Positions 13,221 through 27,800 of a stretch of 64,000 bases of DNA are shown piece by piece. The notes under the pieces are model-generated. The model did no database searches. It was not told where the DNA came from and saw only the letters and a program-made list of their open reading frames with translations. Numbering within the stretch: position 1 is the first letter of the stretch; every line of letters begins with the position of its first letter. The position numbers were made by a program, and so were the translations under genes. Source of the DNA: Varroa destructor (Eukaryota; Arthropoda; Arachnida; Mesostigmata; Varroidae). The DNA lies in assembly GCF_002443255.2 (NCBI RefSeq), contig NW_019211456.1, positions 52,388,486-52,452,485 on the forward strand. The letters run 5' to 3'.

Positions 13221-15388
13221 CGTCAACCGATATTTTGTTGAGCTTTTATGTAGAACTTCCTTATTTCAACAATAGTGCACTGAATAGCATTCTAGTGACT
13301 TTTTTAGGTTCGATTTTGCTCAACTTGAGTGATTTTTTAATTCGTGAGTATACTTTCATTGCCGAACAGTTTTAGACAGTATTATCATCAGCCAAGAGCA
13401 GTAACTCGCAGGCTGTTAACCAATGATAGTTTACAGGTACAAGGTAAGGTTTCAATACGCAGTACCAGTGAGTTCATTTACAGCGAACGCTCGTTTGGAA
13501 GTAACATCATTGTGGGATGACTATTAAAATTGCCAATTTCGATTTACTTATTATTAGCTGTTTCCCGTTAGTTGAATTGCAATTATTAAGTGGTTCTAAT
13601 AAAAATAGTGAGTTCTCCTATTAAGTAAACAATTAATTGGGTAATTACAACGATTTCAACTTATAAGCTAAGTAAATTAAATATACAAATGTTAGCTTTT
13701 TAGTTAACTTAAATAAAAACTGCTATCTTGAGACTCGCAAAATGCATTATCCATATAGTTTGTTTCATTTGCCAAAAGGCTAATTTTAATATTATTTACG
13801 TATTAAATAATATTACTATTATATATTAACACAATTAAACAAATGTGTATTATTGAATCTTTTACCTCATTACTGTTGTGCAGTCTGTTTGCGTTCATAA
13901 TTATATTAGTCTAATAGTTCTTTTAGTTTTTATTATTCGCCGTTGCTCTCAACGTTACGCTTAACAACCTTGTGATTAACTGTATTTTAATAATCTGTAA
14001 ATTAACTTAATTTATAGAATATTTTATAGTATATGAAAAAAAAATTTGGAGTTAGTTAAAACAGATATTTTCTTTGATTACCAAAGAACATCGGTCAAAT
14101 AAACTTTTTTTACATTTTTTTTTACATTTTTAGGCCAATTATCATATATCGAGAAATTCATTACTCAGAGTGGTTATTGCTTTTTTGGGAATAATCGATA
14201 ACTATAAAATTTGTGAAGATTTTGTTTGTGGACAGAAATTTAGCCGCATGTAGCATAGAAATGGACCCGTCTATATTACCCAGGTTAACGTTTAGACTTG
14301 TCATCTCACTAGTGTTTTTTTCTCTTTTTTCTTGACAGGCTGCAAATATTCTTATATACCGTTATATTATTGTATAATTTTACGTTGAAATTGCAAATGT
14401 ATTATCGAAATGGCTATCAGCTCAAAGACCCGATTCAAACGAAATGAATTATACTATAGGTAGTCGAACTGTTAGTGTGAGTCTCGACACGGTCATTAAA
14501 TAATAGCGGAAGGGAGTATTCATCGCACACGGTCTATAACATCGATGAGTTCAGGCAAAACTAGCAGTTGGCCAATTAATATGTCCAGTCAACTTTGGGA
14601 TAAAGCACAAAAGCAAGTTATTTCACGAATGAACTTCAGTCACATACAGTCAAAGCCAGTTTCGAACACAATCATGCCCACATGCTTAAGTAAAGGTGCC
14701 CCTGGGAACCTTATAGGACATGAAGAGCTAGTGATTGCAACGCGCTACCTGGGTTAAAAATGATCGGGGTGGCTCTTGTATTGACTGCGACTGACGCGTA
14801 GAAGCAATATCGAATTTTATTTTTTTCTGGATTATATGAACATTAGTCTATTTACAAGTTTTATTCACTTTCTTAGTTAACTAATATCACGCTGGCCTTT
14901 CGACATTCTTGCATCCATTATACTCAATAATACAAATGTGGACCTCAGTGTCTCAGCCTTCTTCTAGTCGCATCTAGCTTTCGCGTACGATTTTAAGGAT
15001 ATGCTTGCACATATAATGCATTGCTAATACCCATAAATACTGCAACAGGGTACACCTTACGCCTTCGTCATGTAACTTCACTTTTGAACATGGGCAAGGG
15101 TATAACCTAAACACAAACACGACGAAAATATTATGTCTACTCTGCGCTTGCCTCAGTTCAATTGTATTCATATTTTGTTATAAAACTACTTCTGCTATTT
15201 TTTTTTTTTTCGAATTTTTAGACTCGCATCAATTACCGTTCGACAAAAACATCAACTGTGACATCAACAAGTTCCAACTTATCTGTTGAGGCGCTGTATA
15301 AGCGGAATTTAACAAGTTCATTACAGAAATTACTTCAGATTCTCGATTTGAGAGTATATTTAATTTGTTTTCAGAGATCAACTATAGT
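13221..15388. other. AT-rich spacer between tRNA-Arg and DNAJC22
   Basis: Very AT-rich, particularly around 13.6-14.2 kb. A 70-codon frame at 14545-14757 has no recognisable similarity. The right part should include the 3' UTR of the minus-strand DNAJC22 gene. An AATAAA on that strand lies at 14860-14865, rather far (about 520 bp) from the stop codon, so its use is uncertain. Confidence 0.4.
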
Positions 15389-16480
15389 TCACACAACGTC
15401 TTTAACTGTAGCGACGCTCTTGTCCTCTTTTAATTCAGATCCTATATTCCTCGGAGAGGCCTTTCTCAGGCGCAGCGTTTCAAACGCGTTCTGGACTTCC
15501 ATAAAACGTAGTTCGGTCTTCTCGAGCTCTTCTTTATTCTTATTCGAATTTTTGTCAGGGTGAAACTTGCGAGATAGCTCCCGATAGGCTTGGCGAATAT
15601 CGTCATCGCTAGCAGATTGTGGAAGACCGAGAACTTGCAGAGCATGTTGCTCGCCGGTTGGGTCCATTAACACGATTAGAGTCTCTGAAAATTGTGTAAA
15701 TCCTCCTTCGCGTAATGAATCGCGTATGGCTCGTAGAGATTCGACAATATTTTTCCATAGCGGAGAATTGAAGAAGTGTCGCAAAGCGTCTCGACACTTA
15801 ACTTCGCCTTGGGTACTCTCGCCCTGGATCGTGCAATTGAACATGATAACAGAGCTACATAGCACGAGGAAGATTAGTAGAAAAGTCGCAATGTATATTA
15901 TTCTATAGAAAAACGAGCCTGGATGATCGGGTCGAGCCCGGTAACTCCATAAACTTTGAAAATAGTAAACGCAAAGCACAGTTGTAATAAACTGTCCCGA
16001 AATAAATATATATATGGGGGATGTGTATAACGCTGCTTTGAGGATAGGCACAAATGGTCCTTGTGTCTCACCTATTGAACCTATATACCAAACCGCAGCA
16101 GCAATCGCAGATGGAACGAGTATCATGCTGATTATCGTAACGACCCTAGAGTGTAGGAGGTCCGCAGGGATAGCGAGCTGAACAAGATTGCCGAACATTT
16201 GAGCTGCTATGACCATCGCAATACTGCGTCCAAAGCCCAGTGATGGCCTTTTCGATCCCTTAAGGGTGAATTCTTCATACTTCTGTTTAAAATCCGAATC
16301 AAAGTTGGCCCAATTTACATAAAATCGTAAACGGAACATATCGTGGATGAGTCCTAACACAGTCCCACCGAAGGTAAACAAGCTAAATATGCCATGACGA
16401 TTGCGGCCAAGGTAGAAATGGTGAAGGCCAAACCAACCTCCAATGAGCAGTAGTAAAAGCGATAGCCAATAGCTCTTCAT
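15389..16480 (-). CDS. DNAJC22: DnaJ homolog subfamily C member 22 (wurst-like TM2/J-domain membrane protein)
   Basis: A multi-pass membrane co-chaperone of the DNAJC22/wurst family. In Drosophila the family member is linked to clathrin-mediated endocytosis and airway clearance. The gene is one uninterrupted frame of 363 codons, close to the usual family length. The N-terminus has a hydrophobic helix and a TM2-type segment with GGWFGLHHFYLGR (about residues 14-26) and a second glycine-rich helix. Several further hydrophobic segments follow (roughly residues 90-215). The C-terminus is a J domain (about 275-340) with HPD at about residues 307-309 in FHPDKN, so HSP70 stimulation should be intact. 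The start at 16480 gives Met-Lys followed directly by the first membrane segment. It is divergent from ZFYVE26, 2.4 kb apart. A decayed copy lies in a ZFYVE26 intron at 28.2-29.0 kb. Family assignment is confident; function is inferred from the family. Confidence 0.93.
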   Translation of the reverse strand: MKSYWLSLLLLLIGGWFGLHHFYLGRNRHGIFSLFTFGGTVLGLIHDMFRLRFYVNWANFDSDFKQKYEEFTLKGSKRPSLGFGRSIAMVIAAQMFGNLVQLAIPADLLHSRVVTIISMILVPSAIAAAVWYIGSIGETQGPFVPILKAALYTSPIYIFISGQFITTVLCVYYFQSLWSYRARPDHPGSFFYRIIYIATFLLIFLVLCSSVIMFNCTIQGESTQGEVKCRDALRHFFNSPLWKNIVESLRAIRDSLREGGFTQFSETLIVLMDPTGEQHALQVLGLPQSASDDDIRQAYRELSRKFHPDKNSNKNKEELEKTELRFMEVQNAFETLRLRKASPRNIGSELKEDKSVATVKDVV

Positions 16481-18879
16481 TTTTTTGTGGCTGTCACTTG
16501 TAGTTGTCGAATGGCACGAAATTTCTGGTTGATACGTCTCTTTGTGCTCGGCTGGCCAGCCGCGAAGTTTACAAAGTTTTCAATGCAACTATTAATCACG
16601 ATAGTAAGTAACTAGGATACCACCATATTGCTTGTCAGGTTCTTCGGAACCACATTGTAGACAAATAGACAGTATGTTCGCTGTCGTTACGCGACAGCGA
16701 ATCTGCCAGCTGATCAGCCTCACCGTTGTCTCTGTGTGATAAATTTTTTCTGAGATGATAAATCTCATAGATAAAAATGTGCGATCCTACTTGACCTTTC
16801 AGTGTGTAGACTTGAACAGCTCGTATTGCGTACTGTCACTGCAAGCTGAGGTTTCATCTTTGGTTTTCTAGGATGAATACACTTCAGTTAGCTAGCCTTC
16901 TATCAAAGTTTCCATCGGCGCGCATTCGAAAAGTAGGTAGATTTCAACGTTCCACCACAGAACTGTTCTATTTCATTGTCTGTGTCAGTTTTTCGTCCAA
17001 GCTTGCGATACCGTTCAGTGTCGATCATGTGATCTGGAAGAGAAAGTCGACGAAGCGTGTGTCGAAGTGAATTGCAAGCTAACTATCGGTGCCAAGGATG
17101 TGATCTCTAGCTGTCGGAATATTCCCTACATGTGCGTTTTCCTTGTACGCTGTTTAATTGTTCAATGTTAGACAATTGTAATCGGCCGACGCCTAGTGTT
17201 TACCGAACGTGCTATCTGTTCAAAATGAAACTTTATTTAGCCTGCACTGAACTTTCCATTCAGCATTAATACAAACCTGTCTAGTGCATAAATATTCAGA
17301 GTAAAATAACGAAACAGATACGCTATACAGTGTGGCTATCGTATAGCACTTCATCTAAGTTTTCGACATAAATAAAGAACGTCACTAGATAAATACGGAC
17401 AGTATTTTATGTCAGCTGGTTCTGCTGAAGAACCTGTAATGTAAGTTCGTTTGTTTTTGAGTGAACACTCAACATAGAAACTAGTACTAGTAGCAACATC
17501 GAGTACTGCTGCGGAGTAAAATCTTACTTGAAAGATTTTGTTCACAGCAACTAGAACTTTCTCATTGTTTCCTTTAACATAGACTTGTAGTTTTAATTTA
17601 TAGTTCTCAACTGTTGTTTACCTTTCATTAACACAAACTTTTGCATCCAGAATTTAAAAAAGTTAAGGCAAACTGTGTAAATAGCTTGTTGACACGGACA
17701 AATTTTAGTCGAGTTCGCTGCGTTGTACATGTTAATTTAATTGTATATTTTGACTTATGCCGTATTAGTATTTCGTCTAAATCTTATGTAAGTCAGAGGA
17801 AATAACTGAAATAATATACATTTCGCAAATGTGTCCCTTCTACTAGAGTGTCACTATATGATTTCGACCTATTTTGTAAACAACCCATCGAAGCAATGAA
17901 TTGGATTACCAGCATAAGTATTGATATTTAGAAGTGCAATATTTAGAAAATATGTCCAAAGGTGCTGCTAAATATCTATTGACGAGTCACACGTTGGAAT
18001 GAAATTAATACTAATGGCTTCGTTATTGTCCATTTGTTTTACTGGATCGAGACAATCTTTTCTTCGTTGGATAACCTTACGACGGCCAGTAAACTGATAT
18101 TGTTATCATGAAATCGGTGTTTGCTAAAATTAAACGAGCGGAGGATTCTGTACACTTTTATATATTGAAAATATAATCTTAACGATTCAAAAACTTAATA
18201 TATCGGGATAACGATCAGCAAGTTGGAGGGGCGTAATCATATCCGCGTATAGCACTATGACTCGATATTTTCGCTAGAATACAGCTCTGCCCGTGCATAT
18301 GGCCAAGCTCGATTGAATTGCCGGTCACGAACACTCTATATAATACAGGACTCAAAAGCGAATTATGTGGGCACAAAATGTAAAAAAAATCAGAGTGATA
18401 GCACAAAGCCTTAATAGTCAGTGACTATTGTTCTTTGCACCATCGATGAGTTTTGCAGGATACTGTGTTACGTATAATTGTGTGGGTAGATGTATAAAAA
18501 GGGCCTCAATTTGTAGAGAGGTTATGTTAAAAGGACCACTCGCAAATAACGCAAGTTGCATAGAACTGGTTGGACTTGCTTTTCGCTTCTCCACAATTTG
18601 TCAACGTTTGAAAAAATGATAACATTGCCCATTTTAAGTTATAATGTACTTATGACCAAACGTAGTCATCACAGGTGAAAAAAAATAACAAACATTTGAG
18701 CTAAAATATGTTTTTAAGAAAAAAAATGTAAGACAAAGGAGATTTTTTTCATGGGTGTTTTGCCGTACTACTGGCCATACCCATAAATCAAATACTTAAT
18801 TAGAATATTTGCTTAGTGAGATACTGCTTCTTGTCGCCATATTCTTGAACATTGCCACTACATTATTATAGTTTCCACC
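16481..18879. other. Spacer between divergent DNAJC22 and ZFYVE26
   Basis: It should contain both promoters and 5' UTRs, and possibly non-coding 5' exons. I recognised no further gene, tRNA or long repeat. Open frames are 65 codons or shorter and unremarkable. Confidence 0.45.
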
Positions 18880-21800
18880 ATGTTGCGGCGCTACGTAACA
18901 GAAGTAGACATCATTAGCGAGCTTAAGACGCATCTCATTCTGGGACAATGGGAGGTTGTCGAAGCTTTTATCGAGTTTCTTGTCGGTGAAGAGGAGAAGC
19001 GACAGGTGACTGAGATTCTCACCAGTGTTGCTCTTCAGCCCCAGCTAAACAGGTAAAAGAAATTATTTCCATAGCAAACCTCACAATTAGCTCGTTTAGA
19101 ACAGTAGGTCCCTATGTAGAAATCAGAAAATTATATTATCTGAGTTGAAAATACAGAATATGGACTCTTAGCTTATGCCGAAGTAGTTATGACAAATTAG
19201 AAACTTGTCTTTGCCTTGAGCTTACGTATCTGTAACATTGTTACGTATTGAGTTACAGGATTTTCTCTAACAGAACGATTTGTAGCTCAGAATAACGTTT
19301 CATTGTCCACTATATGGCTATATACGTTACTGGTTGGTCACACAAGATTATCTATGCTTGTTTTCATGTCTGAATCACTTGCAATAGCAATAAAGCGATG
19401 AGCAATAATGATGACTAATTCCAGCTACTGCTTGGAAGCGAATGTCCGAAATCCTGAACATTTGGCCTTCCTCGCGGCTCAATGTCTGGGCGACGAGAAA
19501 CTCATAAAGGACGCGGCTTTCCGTTACTTACTTCGCAATATCCCACAACTCGATGATGAGATTAAATATGTAAGTTTCTTGAATAAATCAATATTAACGT
19601 TTCTTTTTATAACTAAGGTAGTATCTGATCCCTGATATACTTTTGACCTGAAACAAAATATGAGAATACGTTATTAGCTACTCGGCTTAGGTTATTGTTG
19701 CATAGCTATGAGCATCTTTGCTGCGACTGGCACACCACTTTTTCGATTACTGATGTGAAGATGATTCGATTTTCATAAACTGCGAAATAAACTTTAATGT
19801 TGTTGCATTTGTATATCGACACATAAGGTTGCTGAAAAAGCAAATGTTCACAAGAAACCTGCGCGTACGGTCGTTTGACAGCTTGATACTAAAATTATTG
19901 CAACCTGTCGCTTGTTTTTTTCCTATATTCAACCAGCTCTTGCTCGAGTCCTATACACAGGAATCTGTGCCGGAACAGCGCGTCCTAAATGCTCTTCGTC
20001 AGCATTGTCTCGTACCTAGACCTTCGATAAGTCTATTTATCGTTCTCGAAGTCCTAAAGCTGCCTTACGTTACATTGGAGTGCGTACAGCAAGTATGCGT
20101 CGAAATGCAACGGACAAACTCGGGTAATCGCCATTGATCACGTTAGATTAATAATTTCAATATTCCGGCGTATGTTGCCTAATGTAAAATTTTAAAAAGG
20201 ATATGTCATGATATTTGAGAAAATACTCTACTATAAATTTTTAGTAAACGTATTATAAGCTAACGATAATTTTTTTATTGATTTTTGTTTAGATTGGTCC
20301 ATTGATCAACTGATGGATAAACTTCAGGAACTGATCGGCTTTACATCTTCGTGCAACAATGTGCCAGACGAGCTGGTCACGATTTTAACAGACCAGCTTG
20401 TAGAAGCCGTGCTTCCTCGCAGAGCTGAACGGCTAATGTCACTCGCCATTGGGTGCCGAAATATTTCGTTCCAACGCAAACTACTACAGGCCATAAGTGA
20501 CAAAGAATGCATACTCAGTCAGGCTAAAGCGCAAGGCAATCAACACTTTCTAGAGCTTCACCTGGTAATGATGCTTAACTTTGCTGTAATAATTCGTCAG
20601 TAGAAATGGGGGCATTAAACAGTTTTGTTTTTACAAGAACAAACATGTAGTATCTTTTTACGAGTATTTGAAGAAATTTGCATATATAAATTTAGTGCTA
20701 ACTCGTAAATTTATATATATATATGAATACACTGCAGGGTTTTTAAAGCCGAATCACATCGACTAAAAAATGAGTTTATTCTCTGCTATGGTCGGTCCTA
20801 TTTTAAATTGTATTTGATAGGTAGAATCCAGATCCATTAGTTTTCATGTTATTTTGTTGTTTCCTTTAGGACAATCTGATAACAGCAATGGTAAATAATT
20901 CAAAGCTACCGAAGAATCTACCTGGCGTAAATTTGCTACCGTTAGCGCTTATGTTTAGTTGGGAACAGCTTTCAGCAAAGGTGGCCTTTACCCGACTTGA
21001 CGAGCTTGAAAGGCGTTTTCCGAAAGATCCTTTGGTGTTAAGGTATACCATATAACATCCTTAACATGGTTATTAGTTAAGAAGCAATATATAACGATGA
21101 AAATATGGTTATTATATTATATTAGGTAATCGCTTTAGTATGTGGCACCGGACTTCCTTATCCCTTATTATTATTTGAATTTTTGTTATTTGTAATGTTA
21201 GGATGGCGACAATTGTTCGTGAATGTCGCCTTATTTCTTCGGTGACAAAGACCTCTACTCTGTTAGACCTTGTTGGCCAACGGCAGACTCAGAGTCTGTT
21301 ACGCGTTGTTTATTCGACTGGCGCGCTGCGCGGAATGAAGGATGCACAAGTTATGCATATCGTCAACGATGGTATGCTTCTGACGTTTTAGAGCATCACT
21401 ATGATTTGTTTAGTTTTTCTAGGGATTTGAAATGCTTTTTATTAAATATAATATAAATGATATAGTAAGTTTGCAGTGATAATTCTTTAAATGTGTTTAC
21501 TGGCTGACATAGGCAGGAAGCCTTTTTAGTCGTATAGCGGCAGCTTTGAGGTAATTATACTCATAGCGGAATTCAGCCTGATATTAATAAGCGGATCTTT
21601 GCTATGTGAGATTTATTAAGACGTCTCAGCTTTGCCAAAAAAAAACGGGAAACCTCGGAATTGACTTGAGATAGACTACACGTCTATGGTCTGAGTCGGT
21701 GGTACTATTTTAGTTGCGCCACCAGGTATTTCGTATTTGGCCCACCCATGTCATGATCCGATATATAGAAAAGTTGTTCTTGCATAATAAATAAGGAAAA

Positions 21801-24800
21801 TATATAGAAAAGCGAAGCAGTTATACTAGTGGCTACATTAGAAATCAAGAATGTAAATCTGATGCCAGGCTCGTACCGAACGACTATGCTTCACAAAAGC
21901 ACATGCGAGAATGCTGACTCGTTTCCACCAAAATTATACTTAGTAAAAATAAAAAGGAATTTTAGTCGGCAATATAACTTAATGTGCGTATACAAACATT
22001 GGGACGATACCAACAAATTATTGTAACATAATTTTATTCAAATTGGCAGATGCCAGAATCTTTTCAATTTATTTATAAATATTTTATATGCATTACCATT
22101 ATCGGATTATTATGCCTGATCAGACTTCCGTCCCTTTCAGACTACCAATCGCATATACTTAGAGGTGTCCTTGCTCTGAAACACGTCTCTGCAGCTCTGC
22201 ATTTTGCTATTCTGATTGCTGAACGTCGGATAGATCGAAACTCGATTTTTCAGCCTCGAAGCAGTGATCTAGAACCTAAGCTTGACAATACGCACGATAT
22301 AGTCAAGTACATTGAACAGCATGGTGAGAAAAATTAACTTACTCTTGGTCGGAATGATTAACGCTTTCGCACACTGAGAATATCCATTCGTTGTGATATT
22401 TCTGTATTGCTATTAATAATTTTGTACACTTTGTGACTATGACTCTTTTCAATTAGGACCAGATGTTTCATTCGATGCTTTGGTAACTCCTGAACTCAGT
22501 GCAATGGAGGATCTGCTGTTAGAACTTCCGAGCAACGAGCTCAAGGTCGAGGTGTTGGAGAATATATTTTCACTGCTTTTCATAAGCCACCGTGAATTGC
22601 ATGAAGATGAGGCGCCATCTAAGGAGGATATCCAGACCAATAAAGGTAGCTCACGTTACAAGTCAGCAGACAGCAGCCACTGCATTCGTGGTAGTGGCTT
22701 TTTAGCACCGAAGAAATTCATCCGCACGTTGCTACCCGTTCTGCTAACTCATATCCATACTAGCAAGCTCAACCTGCCTCATAACGAAGATCTGCCAATT
22801 CGACTCGAGACTCTTCTTGCCCATGTAACAAATGCCCGATGGAGGCTGGAGCTCGTGGAAGAGCAGCTCCCGCTTAGTATTAAATATGTAGAAAACATCG
22901 AAGCTGAGGGTGAGTAACAGCATCGCATGCATTCACTTAGACATTCATTCTGAAGATGAGAACATTGATTTTATCAACGGTTGCGGATGTTTTGTCCTAA
23001 GCATTGTTGAGTCCCAGTATTTATATGTGTAACGTGTGCGACCAGATAGCTAATTATATAGAACTCAATGCTCTATGTAATAGGGCAGTGTATCAGCAAT
23101 GTCTGTTTATTGTTTATCGCTTTTCGCCTCGAATTCATTAGTAGATAACCGAGTGTTATATAATAATAGATAGCTTCTTCATTGTCTTCTAAAACTATCG
23201 TGTCAAGCTTTTTGTAGTCAATATAGTCGCATCAGTGGCAACAACTGTGGCCTCCAAAAATTATGTATTCTAAAATGGGGAGCGGATTGTATCTTTAGAC
23301 TTGTCAAACCCATTGACGCGTGGAAGTGGAGGTCCTAGCACATCCCCGGGCGTTCGAAAACGTCGCACTGCTCGAGTCAGAACAAAGTCATATATAGCCC
23401 AGATGGTGCCTCGGGCACCTCAGGCTTCAGTGGTCGAGCTAATGCTCTCTACGATGGACGCTCTTTTGAGGCACTGCCTCTGGAAGGGTGATTATGAACG
23501 CGCCCTCCAGGTTCGACAGGTATGCTTTGAGATATGTTTTTACTGTCAAGCTGTTCCATAACCCGCCATGTTGTGAGGAAAAACAGAATTTTGGAAAATA
23601 GGAACGGTTTGCATTTTAACTTTTCATACAGCTTCCGGCTTGCTTAGCATAATGACGCTGTGTTCAGCTGCTAGGTCCCATATCCAACAATTGATATGTA
23701 TACATTTATTTTCCTGTAATTGTCGTATCTCATCTTGTTGTTAGTTTGCCATGTTGGACAATACGCACGCCACAAGTGGAGCAGAACTTGAGTTCTGTCT
23801 TGCGATGCCGCAAATCGAAGAGGAGTTGATTAGAATTCAAAAAGCCAATGCAGGCTCAAGTGTGATATTTTCTGCCATCGATTCATTCCTTCAGGCCCGA
23901 CCACTTTTGTCCAACTTCGAAAGTTTGGTGAGCGCAACAAACTCTTGTACATGAACCACTTAATACCCGTACATAGATACCTGTTGGCGGGTTCAGCGGA
24001 GTACTTAAATAGTCGTTTAATGGACGTCACTTCGATGAGTTTTATTGGTTTGCTTATGTAAACATCAGCCATCACTTGTCTATATTTTGAAGTTTAGCTA
24101 TGCACTTCTCTTTTCATGTTAGTACATTTATTGTGTCACTATATATGCAGAAAGCATTTATTTTGAAAAGAAAGAGTCAAATTAGGTTTGTTGAATCTTT
24201 CGACAATTAATGCATAATTATTCACCTTTCAATTATAGTGTCGTTTCTACATGAATCTTGCATTCACATCGGGTTTGAGCTTAGCGATTGCTCATAAGCT
24301 GCTCACGTACTCGGCAGATCTTTCGAAGGACAATGGAACCAGTAACGCGTACCAAGCAATCAACAAAGGTTCCAGCATGTTGGCATCTCTTTGCGAAAAA
24401 CTGGCCGATACGGTAAGCCATTTGACGTAAAATGTTAATTTCTACTGTTCTTATTTTTTTTGCTTCAGTGTGCTCAGTTATGCACAATATAGTTAATTAT
24501 ACTGAAAGCTAAATTTGTTTATTACATTGCAGCATTTAACTCTAAACAAAGCACTAAACCTGTCGACGTGTCACTTGGATGGCGTACAAATTCGAAACGA
24601 GTTGACGTTCTGGAAAGCACTTCGAGTTACTCTCGATAAAGTTGGGAAACTCCTTTGCCAAGAGCAGGAGAAAGGCAGCTCAATCTCTGAAGTGTACCAG
24701 GAGTTTTTCAGACTAGGGAAAATGGTGGGAACTGAAATTCGAAAGTACCGCACTCGTCTTAGCCAGTGTACGTTAATTATACCTCAAGAAAGTAGTGTTG

Positions 24801-27800
24801 AACAGAGTCATATGCTGACATCATTTAGTTAAAACTTAATAATCGGGCATACGATGATAGCCTTGTTAATGACGTATCTAGGTACAAAGGTTTATATTTT
24901 AATTTTTGTTGATATGTTTTTGGCACAATATCTTGAAGGAATTTGCAACACAAAGATTTCAAAAGTTGGTTAAACAAATGTTAAACAAAAATAAGGTTTT
25001 TCGTAATAAAGGGCCAAGTCCATTTCAGTACTTGCTCAGACCTTAGAAACCATTAAGCCAAGACCATCCCATTTGGCCCTTAGTAGTAGTAGTTCTAGCA
25101 GAAGAAAAACTCATTGATAATGTATTCTTCATATTCAATGAAGTAGATTCTTTTGTAGGAAAATTCTTCATTGGGAAATCCGTAGTTTGTAAGTATTTAC
25201 ATTAATAAATAAGTAAAATTAAACTTCCATGGAAACATAAACTGCCAGTATTGCACAGTACTGTTCCCCTATTCAGTTCAAAATACGATTTTAAAATAAA
25301 TTCCAGCTAGACTGGACTCCTCAAGTGAAAACAACATTATCCATTATTATATAAAGACACTTCGATGATCGTTGGTTTCAGTTAATTTTGACTTTACTCG
25401 CGCACTGTACGCACATGCCAGACAAGTGTACAAAGCGTTAGAGGAAAAGCAGCAAAGTTTATGTCCAGAGCAGCGTAATTGTGCTTTGCTACGTGGCCCA
25501 GGATGTGGGTGTTATTTTCGAGTCTTGGAAGAATGTTCTCCGTCGATGACTTTGCTTAAGTTAATATTGCATGACCAAGTCTCGCCAACAAAACTTGAAG
25601 AATTTGCTTCAAATATGAAACTCAACATCACGCAGTGTGTCTCCAAAGAGGTTAGTAGGCATTAAAAACAGATCAATTGGTTCTTCTGTTTGGTGATTAA
25701 ATATGTTGCAGCGAACGACTTAGATGAAAAATATAACAGCAAAAAGCACCAAATCTGAAATAAACTGTGGACATAATTTGGCCTGAATACTACCTGGATG
25801 TTGCATAACAGGATCTTTTGTGATTTTAGATACTCTCGAATATCTACATGCGCACGACTACGCATTCGGATTCGTTAACCGTCAAGGTCCTTAATGCTGA
25901 CAGGCTTTCTTCAGGTGTACCTTTCGGAAGTTCAAATAGCGGAAGCCATAAAAATTCGTTGGCAGGCACCATTCAAACTAGCAACGGTGGTAATCAGTTC
26001 TCACGTAACGCCTCATTCGTCGCGAAAAAGATGCTCTCGCAGTTGATTGATATCCTTCGAGAGAGATGTCCATGCCCTAAAAAGCTAGTTATGGAGAGGT
26101 AAATATAACAGGATTCAAGCTTCTTTTCATCGTGTGTAATTGAAGTTTCGTATTGTATAATTTATGGTAAAAATATGTTAGTCATTTCGATTTAGGCAAT
26201 GGTGTTTTTGGGTAAACCATTACTATTTAAAGAGCGGAAAAGTTTTATTATACGTACACTGTTTATCGTATTATATTTATAAGTTATTCTAACAAAAACT
26301 TAATTTGTATTCAAACAGGTATGATAACCTTCGTGAGGTTGCGTTTTGGACTCAGTTTGAAAGATGGCGTGAATCGACTCGTGAACTTTCCAACGTTGAT
26401 CTGACAAAGCTGAACTCCGAGGAACGGATCCCATTTTTTCTGAACGTGCTACACTGTCTCACGCTTGAACGTTTCATCCACCGATACCGAAAAGGGCTGC
26501 CTCTGATCCAGTCTACATTGGAAAGACAAATTGATGAAAGTCTATATGGCTACGAGATTGGCTGCATGGGCGTAGTCACAATACTGCAAGTATGTTTTTG
26601 ATAGTGCATGTCTTCGCTCTATGCTAAACATCATAAAACAGTACTATGTCATTAATTATGGTCTTAAAAATCTTTGAATAGTTGTTTTCCACATTTCCAC
26701 ATTTCTACGAAACCTTAAATAGGAATAGTCGAGCTAGCTTTAGTCTCATTTGCCGTTATCTTATGTGTACCTCCCTGCCGTTATCTGCATTTACTGTACT
26801 ATAAATTGAATGACAATGGTTTGATTGTTATATGTGTCCGCTATGTATCCGTACAGCTGAAATATTCGATCCTTTTCTGTGGCCATTCGTTACCACGGCT
26901 CGCGGCCCCGCTAACTGCAGCAGCTGCAGTCGCTCCGCAGCCATTTTTGCCCGCGCAGAGCCATCTGACGGTATTTTCGCTTGTTCAATGTTGCGAGGGC
27001 GATCCGCCGCTACGAGTTATCGAAACGGAGGATCAACTTAACGAGGGATTCGCCAAAGCTATACCCATGGTTAAGGTTGACAACGAAAATAAAAAAGTTA
27101 GTGTGATAGAGGGTTTAAGTACTAACGTTGGAACTATGTTTTTAGTCGCGCACGTATTTAAATTCAGTTTAATAATAAATCGACAGAAATACGGACGATA
27201 TAGACGGAACTTTGTACTACTCGTAACTAAGCATCTAAATCAGTTGAAGCAGCGTAAGATACCCTTCTGTGGATCATTTGTTATTTAACACTGGGGGGTT
27301 TGAAAATATATGTGATAACAATAAAACTATTCCGACAGACTAGAGTAGAGAACAAAAGTTCTGCTATTTTTTCAAAAAATGCTGGGGCATGGTACTTCTC
27401 TTCTGGCCATAGCCAGGTTGCATAATTGACCTGTGCGGACAGATCAGTTTCTGTGTAGGCTGGAGAACAACCAGCGCATAAAATGGCTACTTTTGCTACT
27501 TGAGAAAAAGGCTTTAGTTGCTTGTTTGAAGCTCGAGTGATGTGTAATCTCTTAGACGCCATTTGGAAAGTCGTTCTATTCTGGGCCGAGGCCACCATTG
27601 CACTTGTAAATGCAGTGAAATCTAATTTTTAAAGAACTTGTGTTTATGAGTTCGGTTTCTCCTGGTACCCTGTACTCCCAGGTACTCAAAGTCGAGACTG
27701 GAATAAGGTGTATTTTCTGTGTGCTTTTGATTACTATTATTGCTGTAAATAGCTTGATTAGCTTCTGGACATATAGGATGCCTCCGCTGCACTGCTCTGT